In this document: piece after piece, positions 33,398 to 45,118 of the stretch
Position numbering within the stretch: position 1 is the stretch's first letter
Layout: each line of letters opens with the position of its first letter
Position numbers and translations under genes: made by a program
Assembly: GCA_963965975.1 (NCBI GenBank)
Contig: OZ014422.1
Span: forward strand, 1,798,001 to 1,862,000
Length of the DNA: 64,000 bases
Direction: 5' to 3'
DNA from: Xestospongia bergquistia
Lineage: Eukaryota > Porifera > Demospongiae > Haplosclerida > Petrosiidae
The notes under the pieces: model-generated
Databases searched by the model: none
What the model saw: the letters and a program-made list of their open reading frames with translations, nothing else
What the model was told of the DNA's origin: nothing

Positions 33398-34221
33398 ATG
33401 TCTTCCATGATAGAAGAGTGTCTTGAAGCTGCTCGAAAATCTGGACTAACGGAGGATGATATCGATAAATGCCTCACTCAATTTTCAAAAGAACTTCATG
33501 TACGCACATTACCGAAAAAAAGACGTACTACATCGTCACTACAAAAAGTGCCTACTTTTCTATGGCTTCTTTTGTATCGGATATTTCCCATAGGACTCAT
33601 TCTCGTATTCCTATTTCAAAGATTCTATATTCTATATCTGTCCGATCCATGTCTTTTAGCTCAGCCTGTACTGAGTGAATTCACAGTGCCCTTACTTGAT
33701 TGTACGAAGTGTCGTAACATAACTCGAGCCATGGAGATATACAATATATCTATAATACAGTTTATGAATGAGCATGCCTTTTCTTTACAGCCTGTCTTGA
33801 TGAAAGGGGCTGCCTCTGATTGGTCGGCGATACATACTTTCTCGTATCATTTCTTCAAGGACTTGTACATGCAGAAACCAGAAGCCATTGATCACGATAA
33901 AAGTGATGGTCAGTTTTTCCCGTATAGCTCAAGTATTCATAAGCTGGATGAGTTCATGAGTCTTAACAATGAGACTGCCGCAATGAAAGGAGAAAAATGG
34001 TACATAGGATGGTAAGTAAGTCCACTCTAGTATTCTAATGGATCCATTGTTCTCTAGGAGTACAACTGATCCCTTTATTGGTGAGGAATTAAGGAAACAT
34101 TTGAAAGAGCCCTACTTTTTACCACCTAAAGCATCTGACTCACATCTTGCTTGGATCTTTATGGGATCACCAGGGCCTGGAGCTAGTTTACATGTATGAA
34201 AATAGTGTTAGTAATAGTCTA

Positions 34222-34259
<38 letters not shown>

Positions 34260-34572
34260 CTCTCTCTCTTGTAGATTGATTGGGTAGGTAGGCCATCATG
34301 GCAAGCTCAACTCTCTGGAACAAAGACTTGGACGCTAGCTCCTCCTCCAGAATGTGAGAATGACTGTTCAATATTCAACATCACAGTTCATACAGGAGAC
34401 ATTAGTGAGTTTTAACAAGTAACATATTATACAGTGTATTTGATTGTACAGACAATTCTAATTCACTTCATTCATATCTTATGTAGTTGTACTTGACACC
34501 AATTCATGGTTTCATGCTACATATATTCATCCTGGTAACATCAGTATTACATATGGAACAGAATATGAATAG
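33398..34572 (+). CDS. single-pass membrane JmjC/cupin-8 type 2-oxoglutarate oxygenase
   Basis: Four exons (33398-34011, 34058-34193, 34275-34404, 34487-34572) give 321 aa. Residues about 1-45 are cytoplasmic and basic. A hydrophobic stretch at about 50-80 (FLWLLLYRIFPIGLILVF) is a likely signal anchor, with the catalytic part on the far side. The JmjC fold shows the Fe(II) facial triad: H-x-D in SLHIDWVG, split by an intron between His and Asp, and a distal His in NSWFHATY. A Lys in SGTKTWTLAPP is the usual co-substrate ligand position. Several N-x-S/T sites suit a lumenal location. The family hydroxylates or demethylates proteins; the substrate here is unknown. The 3' splice site at 34,274 uses a (CT)n microsatellite as its pyrimidine tract. 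The gene converges with HS3ST, with 215 bp between stop codons. Confidence 0.75.
34227..34269 (+). repeat. (CT)n pyrimidine tract in the JmjC-like gene
   Basis: A CT run a few bases before the acceptor TTGTAG at 34,274. Confidence 0.85.
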
Positions 34573-34787
34573 ACAGACATTTCAATATGCTATACTTATG
34601 TCCATATTGTTTTAGCTGGTTTTTTTAGTCTCTTAAAATTTCATTACTTGTCTATTATTAGCTGGTCTTTTAGTCACTTAAAACATTATTACTTACTTCA
34701 ACTGGAAGCTTTTTTTTAGAAAAATCAATGTTGTGGACAATATTTAAATATAAAAAATAAAAGCATTCATTGCAGTAAGAAAATACA

Positions 34788-35756
34788 TTAAAGATGACAC
34801 CATGTAAAATTTACATGAGCCAACATACAAAATTGTTCCATATGAGGTTTAAAGAACTGTCTCAATCTTGATAATGTCTTTTCTGGTACTTGTGGGTGTT
34901 TTCTCCCTTTATTACTACCCAAACAATGTATCTGGCTATTGCCAATAGCTCTTGTCCAACAATAAAAACCTTTTGTTTTATTAAAATAGAACATGTCAGG
35001 TTTAAAATAGGTAGGGACATTGAGAAATTGTTCCACTCTAGTTACTTCTTTCACAGGATCTGTAATAAGTTTATCTCCACTAACTATTAACATTTGATCT
35101 TTCGGAAAATATTGTAGCCATCTCTTATAGTGTACGTCATACAGACTTACTTTGATAATACTACTAGATTGTCTGAAGGTGCCATCTTGTTTGAAAATTG
35201 ACTTTTCAAATGTAGGTCTAATTCTTTTTTTTCGTTGTTTTTTTGCATCAAGTTGTGTGTAGTCTGAAATTGCTCTGGTAACAGGATCTCTCACAATCAA
35301 TATTAACTTAACAGTCTTTGACATTTGTGCTATTCTTCCTGGTACTTTTGGCCCTATAAAATAGCTTGGTGATTTTTCAACTGCTATCTCTCCTGCACTA
35401 GTGTGAGGTAATTTGCGTTCATACCAATTTAGGCCTTTTTTGAAGTTGAGATCACGATCAAAGAAGTGGACCTCTCCCCGTGCAGTCTTGATATTTGGAT
35501 GTTCGTCCATCATAGAAATCAAAGCTCTTGTACCACCTTTCTTGACTCCAATTATAATAGCACCAGCTGGAAACTTTTGTGTACTGGTACTACTTGTATT
35601 AGTGTTAACTAATGATAGGTTAAAACTGATAGATCTAACTCTAGCATTGTGTATATAGATATAAGAGAGTACACACAGCACTGCAATGATTAGTCCAATG
35701 ACGAACAGCTTCTTGCCTTTTATACCATATGTAAATTTAGATGATTCTTCAGCCAT
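34788..35756 (-). CDS. HS3ST-like: heparan sulfate glucosamine 3-O-sulfotransferase
   Basis: A single exon of 322 aa transfers sulfate from PAPS to the 3-OH of glucosamine in heparan sulfate in the Golgi. It is a type II membrane protein with an anchor at about residues 17-36 (LFVIGLIIAVLCVLSYIYIH) and a short Ser/Thr-rich stem. The 5'-phosphosulfate loop is GVKKGGTRAL. The catalytic Glu is in GEVHFFDRD. EKSPSYFIGPKVPGR and the 3'-phosphate loop LIVRDPVTRAISDYTQ follow. Two Cys flank the substrate-loop segment (FYCWTRAIGN to HCLGS), as in the HS3ST disulfide. Spacing and wording are closest to the HS3ST1/5 branch. The intronless form contrasts with intron-rich neighbours and fits an ancient retrocopy, since many HS3ST genes have a single coding exon. 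Confidence 0.92.
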   Translation of the reverse strand: MAEESSKFTYGIKGKKLFVIGLIIAVLCVLSYIYIHNARVRSISFNLSLVNTNTSSTSTQKFPAGAIIIGVKKGGTRALISMMDEHPNIKTARGEVHFFDRDLNFKKGLNWYERKLPHTSAGEIAVEKSPSYFIGPKVPGRIAQMSKTVKLILIVRDPVTRAISDYTQLDAKKQRKKRIRPTFEKSIFKQDGTFRQSSSIIKVSLYDVHYKRWLQYFPKDQMLIVSGDKLITDPVKEVTRVEQFLNVPTYFKPDMFYFNKTKGFYCWTRAIGNSQIHCLGSNKGRKHPQVPEKTLSRLRQFFKPHMEQFCMLAHVNFTWCHL

Positions 35757-35911
35757 TATCCATGAATAGATTTACGATTTACCTCATTCTCACGTGACTG
35801 AGACCCCACCTTTTTGTTTTGCATAAAACTATTAATAGAGAACAGCCCCACCCACACTTGTATTATTTTGAAGGGCGAGTCTAATATCTAATAAACTTCT
35901 CCGAGAATACA
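35757..35911. promoter_or_regulatory. shared divergent promoter of HS3ST and the espin-like gene
   Basis: There are 155 bp between divergent start codons. A GC-richer patch (CCCCACC, CACGTGAC) is visible. No further motif is claimed. Confidence 0.5.
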
Positions 35912-38900
35912 ATGAGCTTCGCGTCTCTACGCCGAGTCCTCAGATCAGCTCGTAAGGGACTCTGCGCAACTTGTTCCAAAACTCGCTATCCTCAGCTGGA
36001 GGCTGCAGGAGCAGGTCATGTTGGCTGTCTCATATACACCCTGGAAACAATTGGTACTCTCATCAAGGATGATCATGAAGTGACAGCTCTGCATGTTGCA
36101 GCCAGGAAAGGACAGATATCTGTCCTTATTTACTTGGTTGAGAATGATGTTGTGAAATCTGGTGATGTCTTTAAAGCAAGGAATGGAGCCACTCCAGCCC
36201 ACGATGCAGCAGGAACAGGTAACCTTGAGTGTCTACGATACCTTTTGAGCAGAACGCAAGCTGGTCCTAATGACCTTGACAACAATGCAGCAACTCCTCT
36301 TCATTGGGCAGCACAGAGTGGCCATCTTAAAGTAGTACAGTGGTTGGTAGCTGAAGCTCTAGCTCCTGTTGATGCTGTTGCTAAAAATGGCGTTACTCCA
36401 TTTCATTTAGCAGCAGCAAAAAACCATCTCGATGTCCTTCGTTGGTTAGTAGGGTTTGCCTTTCGTCATCACAATCAACCAATGAAGCTTGTCAATGCAA
36501 AGGACAAAAATGGCTCTACTCCACTGTATCATGCTGCTCACGCCGGCCATATTAACATTGTTCACTGGTTAGCAACAAAAGGTGGTGGTGATCCAACTGT
36601 AGCTAATCGACAAGGCTTAGCACCTCTTCATGCAGCTACCATTGCTGGTCATACTAATGTCGTTCAATTCTTATTTCAATTTGGATTAGCCACAGCTCCC
36701 GGTGGTTTGAGAACCTCTGAAGGAGCTTGTTCATTGCATTTTGCTGCTGCAGAAAGTAAGTCATACCTTATTTATTTAAGACTTTTAGTTATTCTTTATA
36801 GATCATTTGGAGATTATTCATTGGTTACTACAGCAGAATGAATGTACTGGGAGTGAGAGAGACTATTACCACAGTACTCCTTTGCATGATGCAGCAGAAA
36901 ATGGCCACATTATGTGAGTTTAATGTAATTTACAATAGAATTTCTATCTTCCATATTAGGGCAATAAAATTGCTATGTGACTATAATGCAGATCCAACTT
37001 TATGTGATATTGAAGGCAACACACCTCGAGATCTTGCCTCAAAACATGGACACCATAAATGTGCTTCATACCTTGATAACTACATCAAATCTTTAATGAA
37101 AAGTAGAATAAATGGAAGTGTTACTACTGCTGTAAGTTCATCATGCACAGATATTTGCAGCATCTAGTTTTAATATTTTATATGTAACATTTTTTGTTTT
37201 CTAATCTAGCCTGCAGGTCATGGAGCTAAGCTTCAGCGCAGTAAACCCACTCAAGGACAAATGATGGACAAATACAGACATGCTCCACCACACATGGTGA
37301 GTGGAATCAATATTATACCATTTTAAACTTACTCGTTTTAAGATGCCAGTGAGTGCTTACGATGATGATGAGTACATTATAGATAATATACAGGGAGGAG
37401 GGTCAGGACAATGGGAAGTAAGTCACTTGTGCTCTAGTCATGGTCATTTAGCTTGTATTGCTTAGACTCTTCATGATCTAATGGACAAGGAAGAGATAGA
37501 GCTTCTGAGTCAGGAGCAAGAAACTTTTGAAAATGATACCATTATGACGGAAGCTGAACAGAAACGTCGACGTTTTGAAGAGAAACTTGCTAAAGAGGAG
37601 GCAGAACGAAAGAGAAAAAAGGAGGCACTTATGAAGGAACAAGAAGAGCAAGAAATGGTAAGGATATACAAGCAATCATTATTGACTATCTATGATTTAA
37701 AAATAAATTAGCAATCTTAATTTTATTGCCTCAGACATTAATTTTTTATTGACTGCTCAATTTTAGGAAATACGTTCTCAATTTATCAAGGAAAGACATG
37801 AGGATGATCTTCAATTATTGGAAAGTCTAAAATCCTTTGAAAATACAGTCAAGGAAGGCCAACGAGAGCTTGCATCTCAACTAGGTGATACAACAATGCA
37901 GGTTGTTAACCGACTTAATTCATGATTGTATTGTGATTCTTAACTTTTTTATTAGCCTAATGTGGCAAAAAAAGAGAAAGCTAGATCACTACCAAGATCA
38001 GTATCAGTGAGTGATTTGAATTATGTAATCAATAAGACTGTTTGTTACAATAGAGTGGGGATTCTTCTCAGAGATTTGTCAATGTTAAAAGAACTGTTGA
38101 TGATATGGATGCAAGGTAAGCAACTGAAGAGAAGAAGTTTTAAGTTACTGTGTTCAATAGTAGTGCTCAAAATAAAAGAGGTTCTGTATGGATTTCAAAG
38201 TTGCTCAGAAAAAGAGGCAATACCCCAGGAAATTTACCACATTCAAAAAGTTGGGACTCTAGTCAGCTGCACAAACCACGACGACCCAGTGCTGATCCTT
38301 ATCAGTGGACCATTCCAAATCCTCCATCTCCTCCATCTGTTGAGTTCCTACTGGGCAGGAGTAGAGTTGCCCATTCTAGACCAAAACCTAATATGTCATT
38401 GAAGGAAGAACTCCAGCAAAAAACAAACTGGGGACGAGATGCTTATGATGACCATTATGATGATGATGATGGAAGTGATTCTGACGATAGTGAGAAGAAC
38501 AAGAAACTAACACAGTCTAAACTTGCAAAGGCTAGAAAACGAAAGAAAAAGGAGTTGTCAGAAGTTCCAAGTGCTATTAACAAAAATCTTACTGCTGAAC
38601 CTGCCAAGACTCCCTCACCAAGACAGAGACGATCATTAGGACAACAGCACCAAGACACATCCATTCCTTCTCTTGACGACTTCATAATTCCTAAATCCGA
38701 TCTTCCACCAAAGAGAAGTCAAGAACTGTCTCAACCTGCAAACTCCCCAAAGATTTCGCCTTCAAATACAACAGGAGGAATACCAACAACAAAACCAATC
38801 AGAGCTGCTCCACCACCTCCAGTACAAGTATCCCCCACTGATGAAAGCAGGAACACAACAACACCAACTGCTCCTATTGTAAAAGCAGTAAGTGCTCGTA

Positions 38901-40785
38901 GCAAAGTGAACAGACCCCCACCACTTCCTCTTGAAAAGCGAGACACTCCACTTCCCTCTAGTTTTATGAACCAGTTAAATCATGCTTTGAACTCATCACA
39001 AGGGAGAGAACCAAAAGCCTTACAATCTAATCATACCAATTCACCACCAGACTCGCCATCAATGCAAGAAACTGAGCAAAATGTTATTGCAATGAGAAGG
39101 CAAATCACACCACCACAGGGATCATTGTTTCTGGTTCCTTCACAAGGTGTATTACAACCCAATAGACCAAAATTACAAAGACAACCAGCCATTGATGTTC
39201 ATGTTAAAGAACAGTTCATGCATGAGGATGGCAGTGATGACAGCAGTTTCACAAGTAGCTCTGAAGAAGAGACAGAATCATCCGAGGAAGACTCCAATGA
39301 GGAATTAGAAGATGGAGATAGGCCAATAATGGCTCGTAACATGGGGATTCACGGGGCCAGAATTGCCAAGGAAGTCATGCAAAGAATGAAGAACCAACGC
39401 TATCCATCCATTTTTCGTAAGCCTATTATTACATTGGATACCATTGCGGAAATTCAACATGAAACTGTCTATCAAGCTGTAAGCAGAGAGTTCCATAGCT
39501 ATAGAATATATTATATGATTGATACAATATCTAGGACAATAAACAAGAAATGGCTGATCTTTTTAAGAAAATTGTAGCAAAAAGGAGAGTAATATCAGCA
39601 TGGAGAGCATACGTTCGTCAACTAAGAGAAGCTGTATGTTTGTATTTCTTGTGCAATAGTTAATAAATGATTTGTTTGTAGAGAGAAATAGCCGAACAAA
39701 TGGCATTTGGTCACAGAAGAGGTACTCATATTCTTTTCTTTATATGTTTATGTATTACTTGTTGACTATTATAGATCTTCTGGCTAATGCTTTCTTGGCT
39801 TGGATCCAAGCCAAAAATGAAGCTGAAGCTGAGGCTGAAGAAAGAATTCTCGAGGCTCATAAATACTATCAGCGCAAATTAAAAAAGAGAATAATTAAAA
39901 AATGGAAGGTACTATCAAACATTTTTTACAACATATGTCATATGTAAATGTATAATATGTTTGCTATTATTAGACTCTTATCACATCTGGAGTCAAGCAA
40001 GAAGCAGCAGAGAAGGTTTGTATTTGATTTATCATTCATGTACAGTGAGTGATAGCATCTTTACCTGTTAACAGAAATGTTTGCAGTGGCTTAATGCACA
40101 AATGATAACAATAGGCAAACCTCAAGTTGATGATTTATTCAAATCAATAGCAGATGGTGTTATTCTAATTTTAGCATTAGCTGTAAGTTATATGATGTCA
40201 TGCATTTTGTATCATTTGTTGCTATTTTTAGAATGCCTCAGGGAAGAAAGCACCAAGATTTAAACAAAATCCAAAGATCAAAATTCATAGACAAGATAAT
40301 TGGAAGGTGGCATATGAATTTATGACCAAAATTGGTATCAATACTAAAGATTTTGAACCAGCAGGTAACATCATATTTAATCGCTAACGATTGTTGTACT
40401 TGAACTGAAATTTATTGATATTAATTTCCCAGAATGACCGTTCATTTCCCACAATCTATGACCATTAATATCGAAAAATATCTAGTTGTCAACAAATATC
40501 TAGTTGTCAATAGGGATGGTGTCAAATACATTGAATAGTATTTAAATACAAATAATATGAAATACAAAATACAAATACTTCTAGCAAGAATATATTTCAA
40601 ATACAATTACTTTGAAAAGTATTTAAATACTTTTCAAATACTTATTTATACTATCCTACAAAATATTTTATTTTGATCCACCCAACTTGCTAGTAATCAT
40701 ATTCATAGTTACCCCCTTAATGAGATTCATAACTGATACACTCCCGCCCCACAAGAGCCTGAACACACATATATACATATACATA

Positions 40786-40831
<46 letters not shown>

Positions 40832-40941
40832 AATATATATATATACACACATATATATATTTAACTGTAATTAAATACTTATATATATATATGTGTATAT
40901 ATATATACATATATATGTATGTATGTATGTATATATTATAT

Positions 40942-41002
<61 letters not shown>

Positions 41003-41232
41003 AGTATTTAAATACAGTTAAATATATATACTCAATGTATTTCACCCCAAGCCTGTTTGTCAAGCATAATGTAGCATTAACATTTGTAGGGTGTTCAATA
41101 TTAAAAAAATCTTATTTTGTTATGAGTCATAGTGCCTCTTCCTCTCCCCCAGATTTGGCTGATCTACATGAACATGCTGTGTATAATATGTTTACAAATA
41201 TTTTCAGATGGACTGGAAGTGAAGTGCTATAA
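35912..41232 (+). CDS. ESPN-like: espin-like ankyrin-repeat actin-bundling protein with C-terminal CH domain
   Basis: Seventeen exons (35912-36755, 36802-36913, 36960-37131, 37210-37296, 37343-37417, 37466-37657, 37767-37901, 37956-38006, 38054-38115, 38161-39478, 39535-39633, 39682-39721, 39775-39908, 39974-40015, 40075-40182, 40232-40364, 41153-41232) sum to 3,684 nt, about 1,227 aa. Residues 1-380 are some nine ankyrin repeats; ARNGATPAHDAAGTGNLECL is the characteristic espin signature. A charged coiled coil follows (EAEQKRRRFEEKLAKEEAER), then a long disordered Pro/Ser region with poly-Pro (APPPPVQVS, RPPPLPLE) and acidic runs. Next are Trp-spaced helices (VISAWRAYVRQL, NAFLAWIQAKNEAEAEAEER). 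The last ~130 residues read as a calponin-homology domain (CLQWLNAQMI, DDLFKSIADGVILILALA, DNWKVAYEFMTKIGI). Espins bundle actin in stereocilia and microvilli. The CH domain is not part of vertebrate espin, so this may be a fusion or an older architecture. Introns 38,007-38,053 and 38,116-38,160 are 47 and 45 nt. Confidence 0.85.
40508..41055. mobile_element. hAT-related MITE with internal (TA)n in the espin-like gene
   Basis: Inverted ends share GGTGTCAAATACATTGAATA (left) and GGGGTGAAATACATTGAGTA (right, reverse complement). They resemble the GGGGTCAAGTACATT ends of the 32.2-kb hAT fossil, so it is probably a non-autonomous relative. The interior is dominated by TA repeats (about 40,765-41,000). 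It accounts for most of the intron 40,365-41,152. Confidence 0.65.
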
Positions 41233-41421
41233 ATTTGTCTGTGGATTTTGTTATATAATATATTTATAAGTCTATATGGATAACATTATACATTATTTTT
41301 AACTCCTTTAACAAACCAGTTCATATCAACCAACCTGCATGTCGTCATTATGAAATACTAACCAAAAGAATTTGGTATTTATATCTCTATCATGTCAATG
41401 TCAATTATATAAATGACAATT

Positions 41422-42333
41422 TTATTTCAAATGCAACACTACACATTTTGGATAGTGAATATTTGGATCATAAGTTTGCAGTTCTCTTATGTACTGTGAA
41501 TGCCTTTGTTTAACTAGTTCATGATAACAGTCTATAAGCTCTACATGAAAATATTCCTCCGCTACTTCACAGAACATTTCAAAGGTACCATTTCGATCTG
41601 GAGCAAAAATGTATACTCTTCCATTGCATTTTAAGAGTCGTTGCATCACAACCACCAAATCTTTATGAACTGTTGTGAAGAAGAGACAATCAGCACACAA
41701 AAGGACATCAAAACGTCTTATAAAACAACTAAAGTCTGATTCAAGTCTACTTGCATCCCAACATAGGTTACTAACTGCAACTGATGGAGACTTGAAACCA
41801 TTAGCATGTATAATAGTTTTTAAATTGTCAACAGATTTTTCATTGCCATCAGTTAAGATCACTTCGTGTGGAGCTTGGGTTGCCGCCAACATTATACCTG
41901 CTAGTCCAGTCATGCCAGCACCAAGTTCACACACACTTAGTCCTCTAAATGATAGGGAGTTTTCCATACAATAAAATGCCATTACTTCTTCAGATGGCCA
42001 TATGCAAACGTTGCCTGTGTTATTAAAACCAAATACTTCCTGCAATGTAAACTCCTGTGATATGATTGCCACATTGACATCAATATCTTTGTGATTTGGT
42101 GTTGTACCAGTATAGTGGTAGGATAACCACTGGACAGATTGAGAACTAGTTTCTAAATGTTGAGGTAATGGTTTTGTTATAGCTTGGACATTGAACAAGT
42201 CAAAAGTTGAGAATCTTCTGACACTAGCAGAACTGGTTGAGTCTATGGAACATCCTGACGTCCTTTTGTTTAGTAGAGCAGCTCTTAAAAGATGCCATCT
42301 TTCCTTTGCTAAACTCGAGCATTCTTTAGCCAT
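41422..42333 (-). CDS. CAMKMT: calmodulin-lysine N-methyltransferase
   Basis: A single exon of 303 aa. The SAM-binding fold shows motif I VCELGAGMTGLAG, the acidic end of strand 2 VILTDGNEKSVDNL, and FDVLLCADCLFF in the motif IV position. The preceding NVCIWPSEEVMAFYCMEN is the hallmark of CaM-KMT, which trimethylates one lysine of calmodulin. ATG 42,333 is the first Met in frame. The stop codon converges with the espin-like gene, 189 bp away, and the start is only 64 bp from the divergent CD225 gene A. Confidence 0.88.
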   Translation of the reverse strand: MAKECSSLAKERWHLLRAALLNKRTSGCSIDSTSSASVRRFSTFDLFNVQAITKPLPQHLETSSQSVQWLSYHYTGTTPNHKDIDVNVAIISQEFTLQEVFGFNNTGNVCIWPSEEVMAFYCMENSLSFRGLSVCELGAGMTGLAGIMLAATQAPHEVILTDGNEKSVDNLKTIIHANGFKSPSVAVSNLCWDASRLESDFSCFIRRFDVLLCADCLFFTTVHKDLVVVMQRLLKCNGRVYIFAPDRNGTFEMFCEVAEEYFHVELIDCYHELVKQRHSQYIRELQTYDPNIHYPKCVVLHLK

Positions 42334-42397
42334 CACACTCCTCCTCCTAAAAGTTATAAATAATTATAACCAGCCACTCCTCCTGTTCTGCTGAGCA
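42334..42397. promoter_or_regulatory. 64-bp divergent promoter of CaM-KMT and CD225 gene A
   Basis: Only 64 bp lie between the two ATGs. The stretch carries an AT-rich core (TATAAATAATTATA) flanked by CTCCTCCT runs on both sides, so the transcripts must be nearly leaderless or overlap. Confidence 0.5.
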
Positions 42398-43593
42398 ATG
42401 GATGAACGTAAGTAACTAAGTAGTGATTCTTGTGAAGTACAATATTGTAGATTGTTATAATTGATGTCAGTATATAATAGACTTACTATACAATGTGGAC
42501 TGGCATCTCATCCACTAATCCATACCTGCACTAGCTAACTCTGTAACAGTAGCTGTACATTCCAATATAAGTCATGTAATATAGTTTATACATAATACTC
42601 TCTATAATTTTAGCTACTGTAGCAACACCTTTGGTTCTCTCTAGTTCAAGCTATCCTCTTCCTGCTCCTCCACAGCGCCCATTTCATCTCTCTTACTCGT
42701 CAGTCAGAGTTTCAAAGTCACTATCATCTGATGAGGTACATAGCAGAATAGTAGACATGTGGTTACAATAATTACCTATTACCTACACATGTAAGTTTTA
42801 TAGTAATAATTGCATGTAAATCAGTTTAATCTGTGCTGTTGGATAATACAGTAGCATAAGGAAGGCCACTAAAATAGGACAATATTATAACATTTCAGAA
42901 TATAATATTACATACCATACTATACTTGAATCTATATGTTGAGTGGGAATGTTTAATGTACATCCATATATACTACACTAGAATTTCCATTTACCTTAGC
43001 ACTGGTCAGTGAACCTAATAGTTATGTGTTTGTAGTAAGTTTACATTACAGGACTCAATGAATGCATGTAACACTGACAAAATCACTACATTTGATCCCT
43101 ATCCTATATATACAGATGACGTCAGTGGTTATAGAAGATAGCCCACAGATCATTGAGCCATCTTATTACCAGACAAGTATAATGAATGACAATTATTTGA
43201 TTTTCTCAATCATACTGACACTACTGAGCATCTTGTTTGGATGTATACCAGCTCTTTGTTGTTCCATACCTGCAATATTTTATGCAGCAAAAGTGAGTCA
43301 TTATTATACATAAAGTATCATTTAACAATTCACTCAAGTATTATATATTTCAATACCCTTATAAACACACTCCATCTCTTTATATTTTATAGGCACGAAG
43401 AGCATTTGCTTTAGGACACTATAACACAATGAGATCCACAGAGAAGATAGCCTTTGCTTTAAATATTTTTGTGTTGCTGTTTTGGATCATTTCGTTTACA
43501 ATAGTAGTCACAGTTACATATAGAGTGAAGTGTGGAGATGAGGGAATATACTGTAATACATCTCCTTATAAAATCAATCATCAAATTTATTAA
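42398..43593 (+). CDS. CD225/dispanin two-TM protein A
   Basis: Four exons (42398-42407, 42614-42735, 43116-43292, 43393-43593) give 169 aa. The N-terminus is Pro/Ser-rich and cytoplasmic (SSSYPLPAPPQRP). The CD225 core starts at NDNYLIFSIILTLLSILFGC, with the double-cysteine intramembrane motif LCCSIPAIFYAAK also found in IFITM3. A basic loop (ARRAFALGHYN) leads to TM2 (IFVLLFWIISFTIVVTVTY). The intron after AAK is phase 0, at the same place as in all other CD225 genes here, and the exon before it is 177 nt. The short C-tail has two Cys. IFITM/dispanins alter membrane rigidity and fusion; the role here is unknown. Confidence 0.8.
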
Positions 43594-44169
43594 TAACAAT
43601 TAAATGTGTAAAATATTTTATTTACATTACATATTATACTGCACTTTAGTGTTTGACTAGACTATATTTAATTGATGGATTGGATTGGATTTGTGTATAT
43701 AATCTTTATGGAATTGCTTCTTTCCTTTCAGCCCTACATATTTTCTCACTTGTTTTAATGTTATTGTAAGTATTAATAAACATATCTATAGTGTGATTCA
43801 ACCAACATAAGTATGCACATGTAGGTGTACATATACGTAAACTATTATATATACTACTTACCTACATCAACTGATCATTGATCTATATCAACACGCATAT
43901 CATATCAGAGAATGGTTTATTCCTTATAAGCAGTTATATGTTATCTGTTGCTGTAGTAGTATGCATAACACTACAAACTTACTTTACTACAAACGTAAAG
44001 GAAGTTTAGTCATAGTAAGCCCTGGTATTAATACTTGAAGTAAATTTATACGGCTTCCTTGGCAATATTCCAGGCCTCACCTGTCTCTAGTCTCTGTCAT
44101 TGTAGCGGCGAGATTTACGTTTTCTTCTAGTACCAATCAAACTATTGAAGTAATAGAAATATTATTACA

Positions 44170-44899
44170 ATGGCAGGTAACAGTTTCATTGTTATTAATA
44201 TCGTTTTAAATAATCTTACTATCTTTACTTTCAATGTGTTGATTCATCACCCTCAACTTATACAGCAATGGAGACGAGATTCATTACTCCCTACGAGCAA
44301 GATGTTTCTAGCCGTCAAATTGGCAGAGGATATCAGAAGGTCAGAATTTAATAGCGACATAGACATTGATACACTGAATGTTCAGAAATTCAATGTTTCT
44401 GTTTACATGTGTATATATTATGCTCTATAGCTACCCCAATATATCTATATAGAAATTTTATCTTCCCATTTACTCTATATAGACTATAATTGTAGATCAT
44501 GAACCTAAAGGAACAAAACGATCTGCCTCTCCAGATATCCCTTCAAAACCAGGAAATCGTCACCTCACCATTTCTGTCATAATGCTAATAATATCAGCCA
44601 TCTTCTGCAATCCTCTTGCCTTACTCTGTGCCATCCCAGCAGTCATCTTTTCTGTGAAGGTATATCCCATAATTACATTGTACATTGTCAATGTCTATAA
44701 AATCCCTCATTTTTAGGCACGATCAGCAGAAATGGAAGGAAAGAAAGAAGAAATGCAAGCCAATGATAAAACAGCATTTGGTTTTGCAATATTTAGTGTT
44801 ATCGGATGGATTATTAGCATTTGTGTGACTGGATTTGTTGTTTATCGAGACTTTTGTGGACCTACAGGTGCTCGATGTGAAACAAGAACGCATATATAA
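44170..44899 (+). CDS. CD225/dispanin two-TM protein B
   Basis: Four exons (44170-44176, 44266-44339, 44483-44659, 44717-44899) give 146 aa. The 7-nt first exon (ATG GCA G) matches the tiny first exons of its neighbours. TM1 follows RHLTISVIMLIISAIFCN with LCAIPAVIFSVK at the loop; after the phase-0 intron comes ARSAEMEGKKEEMQANDK, then TM2. The exon with TM1 is 177 nt. The acceptor at 44,482 was chosen over 44,496 because only it keeps the frame. Reading straight through the first intron is also open but would replace the family-type start. Confidence 0.72.
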
Positions 44900-45118
44900 T
44901 AATCTCCAAGGATACAATCTGACATAATATTCTCAGACACTTTTTAAACATCTATAGATTTCAAAATTATAACGCAGTTTCAAAATACTTATTTTTGATT
45001 GGTGGGTGGGGACTGTAACAAAATTAACAATATCAATAATATTCATACTCACCAAAAAGTTACTGGGTGGGGCTCATAGGGATAAATCCTCCTCTTTGTA
45101 CTGAATCCTGTTTCAACC

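Noticed and set aside
40830-41063. Tyr/Ile-rich frame on minus
   Set aside because: It is a translation of TA repeats in a MITE.
44170-44430. Read-through frame of gene B exon 1 into its intron as the true N-terminus
   Set aside because: All sister genes splice after a 7-10-nt first exon. The spliced model keeps phase through to the CD225 exons, the read-through does not.
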